Source of the DNA: Callipepla californica brunnescens
Taxonomy: Eukaryota > Chordata > Aves > Galliformes > Odontophoridae
DNA length: 64,000 nucleotides
Assembly: GCA_023055505.1 (NCBI GenBank)
Contig: JALIRH010000026.1
Coordinates: 7,517,591-7,581,590, forward strand
Direction of reading: 5' to 3'
Below are positions 23,701 through 36,540 of this stretch, piece after piece. The first letter of the stretch is position 1. Each line of letters begins with the position of its first letter. The notes beneath the pieces are model-generated. The model was not told the origin of the DNA and did not search any database. It saw only the letters and a program-made list of their open reading frames with translations. The position numbers and the translations under genes are program-made.

Positions 23701-26522
23701 GCTACCAGGACTGGTCTGGGAAAGCTCTTTGAAGTGAATCTACTTGACTGAAGGGTCAGCTCCTTACCCTAATATAGTGTGCTCTCCTTTAAGTCATCAT
23801 GACCTTTCATTGCTCTTCCTTTGGGCGGGAGTGGCGTGTCTCGCTTGGCATATGCGTCCATCTGTCTTAGATGCCTTTAGGTCTCTGGACTTGCCGTAAA
23901 CTTCAATAGCCACGAGAAGCAGAGTTGACAGACTTGACTAGTTCTTGTGTACTTCAGCCTTCTGCACAGATGAGCTCCTCTGGCTTTCTACTCTGCTGTG
24001 CTTTGCCTAGGGCAATCTATATGCTGGGTTTAGATCGATTGTTTTGAGTACTGAGGCTTTGTTTTTTGGTTTGCTATGTTGGAGAAAGACAGTAGGCATG
24101 GTGGGAACCTACACCTCTGCTTTTCAGGAGAACAGCAGCGTTTGTGTGTAATTATGAAGTCCGTTATATTCAGGTACACAGCACTGTTGTCTGTCTTACC
24201 TTGGCTCCTCTTGAGTTTACTCTGTAAAGAACTGTAAAGGGTATAGTTGATTAGAAGTCTACCCTTCCAAGTAGTTAATCCTGGGAACAAATTAAAGAAC
24301 CAAATTAAATCCACCTTATTTCTGAATGAGAGAGCCCATGCAAGGATTTAATGGCTTAACTATTCCATTAGGTTAACTTGGGTGTTTGGGTGTACTTAAA
24401 TAATTAAACCTTCCAGTATGTACTCTATATTATTGAAGTCTGTAGAAAATAGTTTCAAAGGTCTGTAACTTGAAAAGTTTTATGCTTTGTATTTTTTGTC
24501 TCTGAACCATGCTATCCCATACCCTTCTGACACCCTTGTTACTTTTATGCTCCCTTACATGTGGTATGTTTTAGCTGCCATATTTCAAGTGGCTGGAGTT
24601 GAGTATGCTTCAGTAATTCCAGTGGCAGAATGCCCTTAGTTTGCCATCACAACAACTTGGCCGACTGGGATATAAATGTTCTGGCTATACCAAAATGTTA
24701 ATGAAGTTTATTTCCCTCCACATGCTCTCTAAACTAATGATCTTTTGAGCAGGTGGTCTCCTATAGTTGTGGTGGTTTCATCAGGGACACGAAGAATGAT
24801 GAGTTATGAAGGAAGTGATTTGTCCTTAAAGTAATTATCTGTAGGTTTCAAGGGCTTTAGCCAGTTGTTAGACTGATTCAGGGACCTTGGTTATGTGCTT
24901 TGGAAACGTGGTTCTGTATCAAGCATGTGCTAGAGCTTATCTATTTTCTAGTTCTAGCGTATAGGAAGGAAGCAGGTGACAGTGGAATATTCTCCTTGAC
25001 AGTTCTACGTACAAGTTCTACTATGCTAGTTCATATATAGGGCTATTCAAAGTGTTATCATCTTCTTTTTACACACCAGCACTTCCCAAAGAGTAAGACT
25101 GTTTTGTTTATTTGTGCCCTGGAGTGCTTGTGTAAGCCTACTAAGGATTGATGTATGTGTTTTTGTTTCCTGACAGACAAGGAATGTTCTCCCTGAAGAG
25201 GCAAACAGCTGAGTTCAAGATTGTAGCTGACATGGGTGAGTCACTGATGTGACAGTACTGTGGCTGCTGATGACACGTTTGTGCTGCTGTTCTTGCTGCC
25301 CTGAAGGATTTGTTTGCTGAAGGTAGAAGTATAGCACAGGCAGTGAGAACTGGAGGGCTGCTCATTCTGTTTGCAGGTTTTGCCTGTAATACGACTTAGC
25401 ATAGGTTATAAGGAGATCTTTTGTGTAACCCAGTTTGCCAGTGTCAGTTCAGCTGCAAGCATCTCCTTTGTCTCTATTGCAGTTCTTTATCTGGTATATG
25501 AGTAACATCCATTTGCAGTATGGGATAGAGGGGAAGATATGCGGGGTTTTAGGAGAAGAGAACCCAACTGTTGCTAGCTGCAAGGATTTCTTATCTATGT
25601 CAAGTAAATGTTCAGTGCATCATGTTGTTCTCTAGAAAAGGAAAGATCTCATTAACACGTTTTTGAGCCACCAGAGATCTGTTTAAATACTTAAAAAACC
25701 TTGACTCCAGTGCTCATCTTCTCCTGATTGCTCAAGTATGTGTGGGGGATGTGAAATGCCTGGTTTGGTTCTTAGAAATGCATGTTTATCTGTGAGCAGT
25801 GTTTTTTGGGACCTATAATTCTTTTGTGAATTAATCCCTGAGGAATTGCCAATGGCCCATTTGTTCAAAAGCCTTGAGCAAGAGCTTTAAAGGAATTGCA
25901 AAAAGAAGGAAGTGTTTTGATGCTGAAAAAAGTTTGTCAACGTACAGTCAGTGTGTCAGAATACACATCTCTTCTTCTCACCCTTCCTTTTGTTGAATCC
26001 TCTGTTGCTTGATCTTTTTCTGTGAAACAAAGCTGGGCTGTGTCTGGGATTTGGAGCAAATCTATTCGTTCCTCAATCCATTTTTTTTTTTTAATGTCTT
26101 TTGGGGGAAAGACATATTTGTAAAAGAGCATTTTCACATAAAAAGTGAAGAAGAAAATCCAAAAATAAAGATATTGAAGTAAATATCCCACAAAATATTA
26201 AAAGCTGATTGCAAGCTCTGGGTAGCTTTTATTTTTGCTTTTTTTTTCCTGTGATACAATGATAGTTAGAGCTGTAATCAAGAGTAAACTTTGCTTTTAG
26301 GTTGAGCACAGTGAGAGTGGTTGAGAGGAGGCTGGAGCTGATAGAAGCTTCATGTTCATTGCGCAAATGGAGGCAGTTGTTTTAACTTGACTGAAATAGG
26401 AAATAAATCTGAAGTTTTATACACCTTCAGCACTGGATGCAAACAGGCAGCTGAGAGGTTGTTCCAAACTAAGATGTGAGCAGCAATGCTACGCTTGGGA
26501 AAACTTAGAATACAAAATGACT

Positions 26523-26547
26523 TGTAGTAGTAGTAGTTGTAGTAGTG
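26523..26547. repeat. Imperfect (TAG)n microsatellite
   Basis: The sequence tagtagtagtagttgtagtagtga is a short interrupted triplet repeat. Confidence 0.7.
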
Positions 26548-29500
26548 ACTTGTGCTCACAAGCATTAAATTTGGGTACATGGCTATCCAAGTGTGCTGGT
26601 GTGGATTTTGTGGTTGTAAGCAGTCTCTTTTCTCACTCTGTTTTTGTTTTCGTGTTCCGCTGGTAGTGTCAACTGACTGAAGCCTCGTTGTTGGGCTTTG
26701 TTCAGGGCTGCTTCTAGTGCTTCTGTTACAGGGAACCTGACCCTCTGATCTCACGGACTAGAATCAGGTGCTGCTTTTGGTGGAGGCCATTCCTAATCAT
26801 TTTTGTCCTTGGACTTCTTGGAACTCTCACAGCTAGGTTTGTGATGCGCTGTTGTGTTCCTTTCGTATTCCTTGTTTTGCCCTGTGAAACTGCAGGTTGT
26901 TTTGGACTGAAGAAGACTGAATAGACACACATGTACATTTTCTGCTGCACGCAAGTACTGTTTTGTTGGTATAGATCACTCCCTTCGACCTATTTATCAT
27001 TCCCTACTGCTTCCCCAAATGGCCACGAGCCACATATATTCATGAGTGTGACAAATGGAAAAAAACATTGTTAATAGAACATGAAAATACGTTTAGAAAA
27101 GAATGAAAGGGAGGTTGGTGCCCAAAATATTTGAATTTCAAGTGGAAATAGCTGGCTTTGTTAACTGAGTGTATTATTTTGCTACCTTTCTTGTAAGTGA
27201 CATCATGATAAAAGACCTCAACTTGTTTTCAGATGGCTGCATGTTAATAGCTTCTAGCAGGTGCTCAAGAAATAAAGGGAATGTATGAAATTTTCAGAAT
27301 ACCCCTCCTCCAAAGGAAGCTTCTTTCTAAAAAGTGCATGCGTTTTTAGTCTGGCTTATCAAAAGTGTGAGACTGTGATGTCTTTGTACTTCTGTTTTCA
27401 GACCGCTTGTAGGTCATTTTATTTTTTGGGGGGGGGTAGTTTTTTTTGTTTGTTTTTGCAGGGATTCAATGTGCATCTGTCATAAGTGGGAATTCCACAC
27501 AAGCTTAGTTATGCAGATGTCAAGGCACCTCTGAAGCATAACATTTTAAGGTCCCAAAAGTGCAAGAGCAGTTGAGATGAAGCTTTGAGGATGAGGAAAG
27601 AAGCAAATAACTCCTTGTTAATCTTTTGTTACCTGAACTGCCATGGTTCCAACAATCCAGTACAGGAACTGGACTGTTTCATCTGCATTTAAAGACTCAT
27701 GGATGTTCTTTGTAGCTGATAGTAGGGAGTGAGGCATAATTCCTTTTGTTCCTTTGGCTGTTTAGCAGAGTACATAAATTTAGGTCAAACTCTCAATCAT
27801 TTGATCACATGCCTGGAGATGTAATGCATCTTGTCTAATAGCCAGGGGAAACAGTCATTTAACCAAGTAACTATTTCATTTCTGTAAGTGACTAATTTGA
27901 CAGGCAGGGCACAGTTCAAAGGAAAGCAACAGATCTACAGTGGGATGTTCTCAGCTTGACCTTTGTGCCCAGCTGGGTGCAAGTGATGCCTTCAAACACA
28001 GATGTTTGCCAGAGTGAGATGAGTCTAGCAACATCACACGCGTAACATAGTTTAAGTTACTTTACACAGCACACAGCATCATTAATCCACTACAAATAAT
28101 TTGCCTCTATCTGTTCATGTCCCAGGGTTTCTGAAAGAGTGTGAAATAAGAGCATTTAGTCAAGTTGAAAGGCAAGCAGCTTTCTATACCTTTAATTTCA
28201 GAATAGCGTAAGCCTGTGTAATTTTTACCCTTCTTTATCCTGAAGACCCAATTCAGCACTTCATTGCACATTGGCGATCAACATCGAAGCAGCTAAAACA
28301 GCAGGTGGATTTAAAATGAAGGGACAGCTGTATGGATGAGCTGCTGTATAAGCAGATTATAAAACATGCAGTTTGGAGAAATGGAATTTATCTGCCCTCA
28401 GTAAGAAACTCTTTGCTGTTGGTTGCTCGATAAGTTCAGCCATCATCTCCTGAAGACAGATTTTGTTACTGTCATTGTAGCTGTGACTAATTTCAGCAGA
28501 AGTGGCGATCAGTGTCTGTATCTAAACAGACGGACATTGGAGCAATGGTATTGTTAAATGAGTTTCTTTTTCTGATTTAGCTGAATAAGGACTTTGTACT
28601 GCCAGAATTTGCACATTGTTCTCACTTTTTTTTTCAGGCAGAACAAGAGTTTCTCTGCTATCTTACTACCACACCTTTTATCCTGATGCTCATTGATGTG
28701 CCTCCTTGAGGGAAGGTCTTTATTGTACCTTCATCCATGATGAAAGTTGGCAGCAATTACCTCTCATTCTGCTCTTTCTGTAGTGCATAATACGTGCACG
28801 ATTTTCTCAACTGTGTGCCAGCTAATAAGCATGTTTAAAATAATGAGCCCCAAGGACGCAGGAGAAACAAAATTAATGTATACAATTGAGTTTCTCTAAA
28901 TCATTCATTTCAAAAACAAAATTTATCTTGCTGTTAATCACGCTTTTCTTTATTGCACTTTCACTTTGCTTGGGTTCTCTCATTGATGCAGTTGCTTTTG
29001 AAAGGTTACTGTAAGTTTTTTTTATTATTATTCATTGTGCTACAGTGATCTCGTTAATTTGCCTGAGATTCCAAGTTGTGTGTTAGATCACCTGCTGCTT
29101 TGCTTCTACTTAACTTCCCCCCCCTCCCAGTGAACTGCTGAAGTTGCTGTTTTCTATCACTGCCTGCTTATGCACACCTCCAATAATGATACAGTTATCA
29201 ATTCTTTCTGTTTTGTTTTAGTTTACCACCAAAATTTTTAGGGTTCTGTCTACTTAGAGTTAGAACATCAGCTGAAGTTTTCACTATCTGGAAACTTCAC
29301 TGAAAAACTCTCAAGTTTAGAGAGATAGTGAGAACTGGTTTTCAAAAGACAAGTCTTGCTTCATCCTCCTCCCTCTTTCTTACCAACATTAGTTCTTTTT
29401 TACAACTAAATGTTCAGATAGTGAGTGTCTGACTTGGTTTCTAACATGCATTGGAAATTGCTTGTCAGAACAGTGAGTAACAGAGTTCTCTGGAGACTCT

Positions 29501-32500
29501 TCTCCCTTTGTTTTTCTGTTATTAACATTTACTTCACTACAGTTGTAACTGACAGTGGAGCCAATTTTATGAACTCTTACTGGAGTCCTCCCAGTCTTCT
29601 TACATCTAGAGGAAACAAATGGGCTTTTTAGTGGCTTCTGGAAGTCAGTAAACCAGAACTCGTTTGTAGGGAGTGGGGAGAGTAAGTTCCCGAAGTGGGG
29701 AGCCACAGCAGAGAGCACATGTGCCTCCTCATAGTGGCACTTCATCCCGAGTGTTTATCTGCTGGAGGTATGGAACAAAGTAGTTATTTGTTGGGCTGCT
29801 TTTTGTAGATGCGTGGTATCTTCAAATTCATTAAAGCTATTTGCCCTAATGCTTTAATAATCTAATTCAAAAAAATAAGCTTTGAAAATGCGGTGACCAC
29901 GTGAGATCCAAAAAATGGTCAAGTATGTGGTTTGGGGGTGCTGCTGCTATCTTGCTTTGTAGGTCTCTTTTGAATTGAATATCCAGTAGTTCATCAGGAC
30001 AGGAGAAGCCATAGGAAAGAACTGGAGGATATAAATTGTGCTCATCTAGCGGCAGGTAAAAACACTGATAAGTTAGTAACCATGAACTTCTTTCTGGTTT
30101 TGGGCAGAAATCCACTGATTTTGCTTCTTTACTATCATGTGAATGTAAGTTCAACATTCAGTAGAACATCAAAGTTTATTAGATTATCAGTAACTCAGTT
30201 TTTTGTTTTTAACTGAAAATTGTGAGGACTAAAGAGAAAAGGGAATTTACAGGTTTACTGTATCATTGTTTGTGAACAGGAGGGGAGGAAAAGGGAAAAA
30301 GGAGTTGTTCTGATGTGGGGCTTTGTTTAGACTTTTTTTGTCTTGCTTTTTCTAGCAGAAGTTTATCACAGTGTGAAAGTAACACGAAAGCAAGGCTTCT
30401 ATAGCCTCAAAAAAGAAGGGGGGAAAAGAGGTGCTGAAGTAACTTGACAGTGAAGTCCTTGTTTAAAGCAGTTATATTTGCTCTTAACCAGTTTTGGTAG
30501 TTTAGGCATGAGCATTTTATTTTATTGCTCAACGAACAATAATGGTAAGAACATACACCTGCTGTAAAATGACATGATTTCATTTCTGGTGCTGAGACAG
30601 ATTTCTTCTGGGCTCAGGCAGTTAGCAAATATGGCCTTGAGGATGCTGGTAGCTGCTGGTTACACTGTGAGCGTAAGGACACTTCTGACCAGAATGGGCT
30701 TGTCTCAGTCCAACTGTTATCAACTTGCTTTATGTTTTAAGGGAAAAAGAAAAAGCAGCCCAACTTGTAGCTGGTTAGGGTAATGGCTGTGGTGGTTTGG
30801 TTGGTTTTAGTTTTGTAAGTAGATGCATCTTTAGGTGGACTTTTTCTGTGTTTGTATTATAAAAATGAATGATGTGTGCAAGCTGTGGGTTTTGTTCTTT
30901 TGATGTGTATTTGATTAATTAAGGTATCATGTCCACTTCACATGCACAAAAGTGTTTCCATCATACAAACAGTACACATACATTAGCATAGTTTTAGTTG
31001 CTTCTTGAGAACTAAATCAGAAGTCCTTGGTTACGTCACATTTTCATGCTGCAACACATAGGCATTATGGCAGCTTTTTTTCTGTACAGGGTCTATTTTG
31101 TTCAGAAAGACTTATTAGAAAATAAGCCTTCCCAAGTACTGGGCTTTCCCTGTGCAGAGAAATAAGAGAGGGGAAAAGAGTTGCTATCCCAACTTAGTTT
31201 GAGGCTTTGTGTCTACTTGTGGTAGATGAAATGCCTACTTTGAAAAACCCAAGGGAAGGAAGCTGTTTCTGTGAGGTATTTAAGGTCTGGGCACTCTGTA
31301 CTCATCTTTTTACTCATCTCTTCATGGCTGACTATCTGGTTTGTTCTGTGATAAGACTAGAGCCCCTTTGTAGATGAGAAAAGGTCTCTACTAGTGAGTA
31401 AACCCAAGAAATTCAATTCCTGCAGTGAGGACAGAGTTGTATTGTTCCAGATGGCTCATAGTATTTGAACTAACTCTAATATTGAGTAGGTAGGATTTCA
31501 ATAACTAGAAGTGCTGTGTAGATTTTTTTTTTTCTATTTAAATTTCAAGACTAATTGATGTAGACCATTGTTGCAGAAAAAGAACCATGAAACATGTGGT
31601 GCTTCACACCAAAAGATTGGGAGGCTGTAAAATAAGCTGAAACTTCTCTTTGATTAGAGCTCTTGTAGTAAACTCATCAAAGGAAGAAAACACACACTGA
31701 TAATATTTGTAAATGATACAGTCTTGCCTATGCTTATGTGTATGTATTATCTCTTACAGTGTCATATGTTTTCCTTTGTGGTAATCTAAGCATTTTTATA
31801 GCAGGAGCTGAATAGATGTGAAATATTTTATGACAAAATATAAACTGTGTTCTGCCAGATGGGAGTCTTCATATTTATAAATTGCGAATCCCAATCCTTC
31901 CTTTAGAGGAAGTTACTTGAAGAAAAAAAAAGGCAAACAGATTGGGAACATGATGCAAGTGAATGGGCATGTACACTAATAACAGTAAAGTTCCAAGCAG
32001 TGCTGGAAGCAGTGTGTTTGCAAAGGTGTGTATTGATCCTAAGTCAAGAGTAGCTTAGCAGATGGGGAGTCCAGAAGGACCAAGAGGTTAATTTCATCAA
32101 TTCTTCTGTCTTCCCGCAGGATTCCTGGGGCTTGCTTAGATCAGTAGAGAAAATGTATCTAAAGTTACCTATTGGAAAAGGATGTTGAAACTATGCACAG
32201 TTTTTTCTTTGACTTTAAGCAAAAACTTGAAACTACTGTTTTGATTGTTATTGTAGTTACAGTAAATAGATAACCATATTTGTGTGAACACGTGCTTATA
32301 TCCTACACGCCCCCCAAAATTCACCCGGTCTGTTCTGATTATTTAAATTATATTCCCTACTAACTTGATGATGATAGTAGGGTTCCAGGCCCACTGGCTA
32401 CTACTAGCTGACTGCATGAGTACAGTGATTTATTGAGATACTAAGTAGGAGTGGCTCCAACATGTTAAATGTTAAAGCAGTTCCCTGTGAGACCAACATC

Positions 32501-35213
32501 AGTTGGAAATGACCTTGGTTGCAGTTAGAGTATCTCAAGGGGACTGACATTTATGAGCTGTTTTTTTTTTATTCAGTAAAAGAATTTTTGGCTATTATGA
32601 GCTGCTGAATTGCAGTTGACTTTTTGTATTTTGCAGGGGATCCTAAATTCACAGAAAGATCAGCTCTGCTCTGCAATTAGAGGAAAGGCTTTCTCAGATG
32701 AGCCATGCACGAGAACTGTGGCCAGTGATGTGGTTCTGTAAAGATTTATACTTGGCAGGGGAATTCTTTTGGGATGCCCCCTCTTTGCTCTTATTATAGA
32801 ATTCGGTGCCCTTGGAAAGCTTTAGAGCACTTATGTAGGTGTGTGCAGTGTAACTATGTAGGTCAGACATTGAACATGATCCTTCCTAGTTTAGCACCAC
32901 AGAACTGAAGATGTAGGTTAGGCTTCACAGTCATCAGGTCTCACAGTGACTCATTTCTTTTCTTAATAAAACTGAAGATGCATATTCTTTTCCAAAAGAT
33001 GAATTAGTCTTAAGTTATATCTAAAATGCTTGTAGCACAGGCAATGAGTTATCCCGTCTTCTCACAATGCCTGTTATGTATCCTTCGGTATGATACTCTG
33101 AGTGAGAAGTTAATAATAATTTAAAACCCTAGTGTTAAGTACTTAACTCTGCTGGACTGGTTTTGATAGCCTGTCAGGGCCTGCGTATGGCAGCAGTGAC
33201 AGCCCTTGCAATAAATGCCTTCACAGCTGACTGAGCCATACGTGGTGCTGTGTATCTCTTTAACTGTTCTCCTTCCAGTCTGGAAGGCAGGGGCCGTGAG
33301 ACTTTGCAGAAAACAGCAGCACTGAGCAATGTGGGTACCTGAAGTTTTGTGTCAGAATGAAGAGAATGCGGGTCTAACATGGTGATGGTCTTCAGCCACT
33401 TCACTGCAAAGGCTAAAACCTTGTTGCTGGATGATTGATATCTGAAGGGCCATCACCTCAACCAGCCCACTTTCATTCAGATGGGATGCTGCCAGCAGAT
33501 GAAGGAAGCAGTTACGGCAGTGAGAATTCCCCCAGAAGGTGTTCTGTGTCTGTTGTTCTCCTAGAGAAAAAGCAGGTGTATGAAGGCGGGCATTGTTTCA
33601 CTTAACATGTCCTTGCAGTGTTCCCCTGCAGCTGCAGGACTGAAACTCTTCGTCAGCTCTTCTTCCTCATGCGTCTTCAGAGGGCACAGCCTGTGGAGGT
33701 GATTTCGGGCAACTTGTGCCAAGACTGTCCTAGGTGGCATCATGAGTAGACTTTGTGCACATGGAGTCATTCATGTGTGATGCTAATGTGAGTGCTGAAA
33801 TATTTGTGAGACACAAGAAGGCAGTGCAGTATTTCTTGGACTGATGTTTAGTTTAGGGTGTGAAACCCTGGAGGCTGTCTTCCCTTCAGTGTGTTGTGAG
33901 GATGTGTTGTCCACAAGCCAGGCTCTGTTTTTTCTACCCGACCCCACCCCACCAAGTACACTGGAGATGTAAGGAGTTCTAGCATCACCTTAATCGATAA
34001 GTTGGCTGTTACTTCCTTATGTGATGTAACCTAAAAGCAAAGGTGTTTGTCCTCAGTCCTTTGATCCTTTCAGTCTCGATTCTTTTAGTCTTTAACCTGT
34101 TTTTGTTGCAAATTGCATTACTCTGTTTTTACAGCTAAATGAACTTAAAGAGGTCTGCTGTAACTTGTGACTAGTATACCAGTTTTGATTAAAAGCTTTT
34201 GTGGCACTTCTTAACTGCTTACTTAATGAAGGAACTGCGCCGATATTGGGATATGTCGTTTATATCGGTGTATGTTTCTTAAAGGTAGGAAACAATCTTG
34301 GTTTTCATTCCCTGGGTTGGTTTGGCAGGCATTGCTATGACCTGCTATATGGCTTGTTATACCCATCCCGCTTACCTGATTCAGTATTGGCCACGAGCCA
34401 TGCTCCCTAAGGCTGTAATCTTGTTAATGTTCATAAGGCAACTAGAATTGGGCAGGGTCACTATTTGCTTGGAGAATGTCCTTGGAAAAACCTGCAGTGC
34501 AGAAGGAAGGTTGTCCCAATTGCTAGTGTAGTTTTTCTTTGTGAGTCCATGCTTTATCTGCAGTGGTATATAGTTGGGAGTCAATTTCTAAGTTGGTATC
34601 TTTTAAATGTCAGACTTTTTTAAACTAGTTGTGGTAATGAGATACCATGGTGACATTTACAAGCAGCAAGAAGCATTAGTCTGGAGTTTCTAGGTCTCTC
34701 TAGCGAGCAAGAGGTGAACTTTGAAAACCTGCCTCTTCAGGAGGTGCCAGTGAGACCGTGCGTGTTGATATGCTGGTTGCAACACTGATCCGTGTTAGCA
34801 CGACGTGAGCAAGCAATACGTTTTGTGGCTATCAGTTTTCCTTTAGTCACATAAGCAAATTTTAAACCGAAAGCTGTAGTTGACTGAGAATGAGAAACAA
34901 TGCCAGTAAATCCCACTGTCTTTCCATGTGGCACTGTAGTTGCTTAGGCAGCACTATGGGAATGTGTCTGTCTCACCCTGCTGGTTTTGGAGATTTGTGT
35001 GTGGGACTGAGAAATGAACGGAGAAAATCAGCTGAAAGAGCTGACATTAGTGTCTGGATTGTCAGCCATCAGAAAGAAAACCATGGGTATGTCAGAGGAC
35101 CAAGTAATGTCGAGAACTATCTAAACAAAAATGTCTCTACGGAGCCTGAAAGAGGGAAGTATGTCTCAACAGGACGTAACTCAGCTATCTGGAGAGATGA
35201 GTAGGGGAAGTTT

Positions 35214-35235
35214 GCCTGTTATAAAGATAACAGGC
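35214..35235. repeat. Perfect 9-bp hairpin
   Basis: GCCTGTTAT, loop AAAG, ATAACAGGC. It is a clean stem-loop about 400 bases before the ATCAAT/ATTGAT cluster. No function is inferred. Confidence 0.6.
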
Positions 35236-35619
35236 TCCCAAGAAAACCAGTTTGTGTAATTTCTAAATACTCAAAATTCCTGTAAATAAGGAGATGACAA
35301 GACTTGTGTATTTTTGTCCTCTGTATGAATGTCAGTTACTAGTTATCAGCAAACAACCCCTGCAGTACAAGGTTTTGCTCAATTGATTGTGAATGCCAAG
35401 TAGTAGTAAAATATGCTACGTTACAAGTTTATTTTCCTCCAAGCTTTTGCTCCAGACAGTACTGCATAGGTGAATAAGCTCTGTAACACATAACACCTAT
35501 AACCTACATACCGCAGCTTCATGTGGCTTTTGGGCCACAGTGTGAACATGTATATATATTCACTGATTTCCCTCAATGGACAGAGATGTGAAGATTTCAT
35601 AGATGCATTAAAAAAAAAA

Positions 35620-36540
35620 AACGCTTATCAATACTGTAATTGCATCAAAATTCATAGTTAGTGATGCCTATCAATTGGAATTAATGTATATTGTTGCTTA
35701 TTGATAAATCACCTGTTTCTATTAAAAGTTATCAATACCAGTATGTATTGATTGATAGTGCTTATTGAAATCAGTCTAGAAATACCAAACAATACCTATC
35801 CTGTCAATAAGTATAAACATGATGGACTGTAAAGATTATTGCTATTGAAAGGTATCAATATCTATAGACATTGATAGCATTTAGAGATCAGTAGGTTTAC
35901 AGAACTACTTAAATGAGTAACCATGGAAACTGATAGATATTTATTAATATCAGCACCTGTCGAAAGGCAATACTATCAATATTGATGTGGATTTGAAGGT
36001 CCTTGATGTCGATAGCGAGATATACTGATCGTATTTGATAGAGCAATGTCTAGCCATGTCCTGTGATTTCAAAATCATTACAAAAAATGTATAGGTATCA
36101 ATGATTAGCTATACTGATAGGCATCAATATCATATTACTGTATAATATTGAAATGAAAATCATAGGTGTGGATACTGAAAGATATTGACGCCTACCACTG
36201 CTTTGATAAAGATACGTATCCATTGATAGATATATGCAGCAGTAGACATTGATAAAGAATGATCAGTGTAGAAATAGGTATCAAAATCAAGCAGTGTCAA
36301 CAAATGGGCTTATCAGTAGATATTAATGTTATTCAATAGATATTTTTTAATAGTGATTTTGATAAGTTAGATGTTGAAGCCTGTGGCTCTTTTTAAGTTG
36401 TTGAAGTTGACAATACCTGTTCACATTTTATTGATACAAAAATTAATGGTTAAGTATCAGTGCCTATCAACTTTGAAGTTTTAGAATCAACAGGTGTTAA
36501 TGAGTAGCAATGTTGATGAGTGTGGAAGTCAACAAGCAGT
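35620..36540. repeat. Cluster of ATCAAT/ATTGAT motifs (decayed palindromic repeat?)
   Basis: By eye I count 7 ATCAAT and 8 ATTGAT between 35,620 and 36,440, plus many one-off variants (tatcag, ctgata, gatatt, gataga), against about one expected by composition. Recurrent longer forms are ggtatcaat, cctatcaa and acattgata. A perfect 12-base palindrome, ATCAATATTGAT, lies at 35,975-35,986. The units occur in both orientations without a fixed period. This suggests an old, decayed repeat with a palindromic unit, or a homotypic cluster of factor sites. There is no coding potential. Confidence 0.6.

Larger units (their letters stand above)
20774..35619. other. Intergenic, no recognised gene
   Basis: No gene is recognised. 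A 10-bp tandem duplication lies at 22,643-22,662 and a possible hAT-type terminal sequence at about 22,236-22,265. Around 28.05-28.95 kb there are few low-complexity tracts and many homeodomain-like and octamer-like words, possibly a conserved noncoding region. On the minus strand, 33.17-33.78 kb holds several open stretches that may be a decayed coding remnant. Confidence 0.55.

Noticed and set aside
34890..35204. 104-codon plus-strand open frame followed by a perfect hairpin
   Set aside because: An ORF followed by a stem-loop would suggest a bacterial terminator, but this is vertebrate DNA, the hairpin is not GC-rich and lacks a T-run, and the peptide is unrecognised.
35620..36540. ATCAAT/ATTGAT cluster as a CRISPR array
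   Set aside because: The units are short, occur in both orientations and have no regular spacing or unique spacers, and the genome is eukaryotic.
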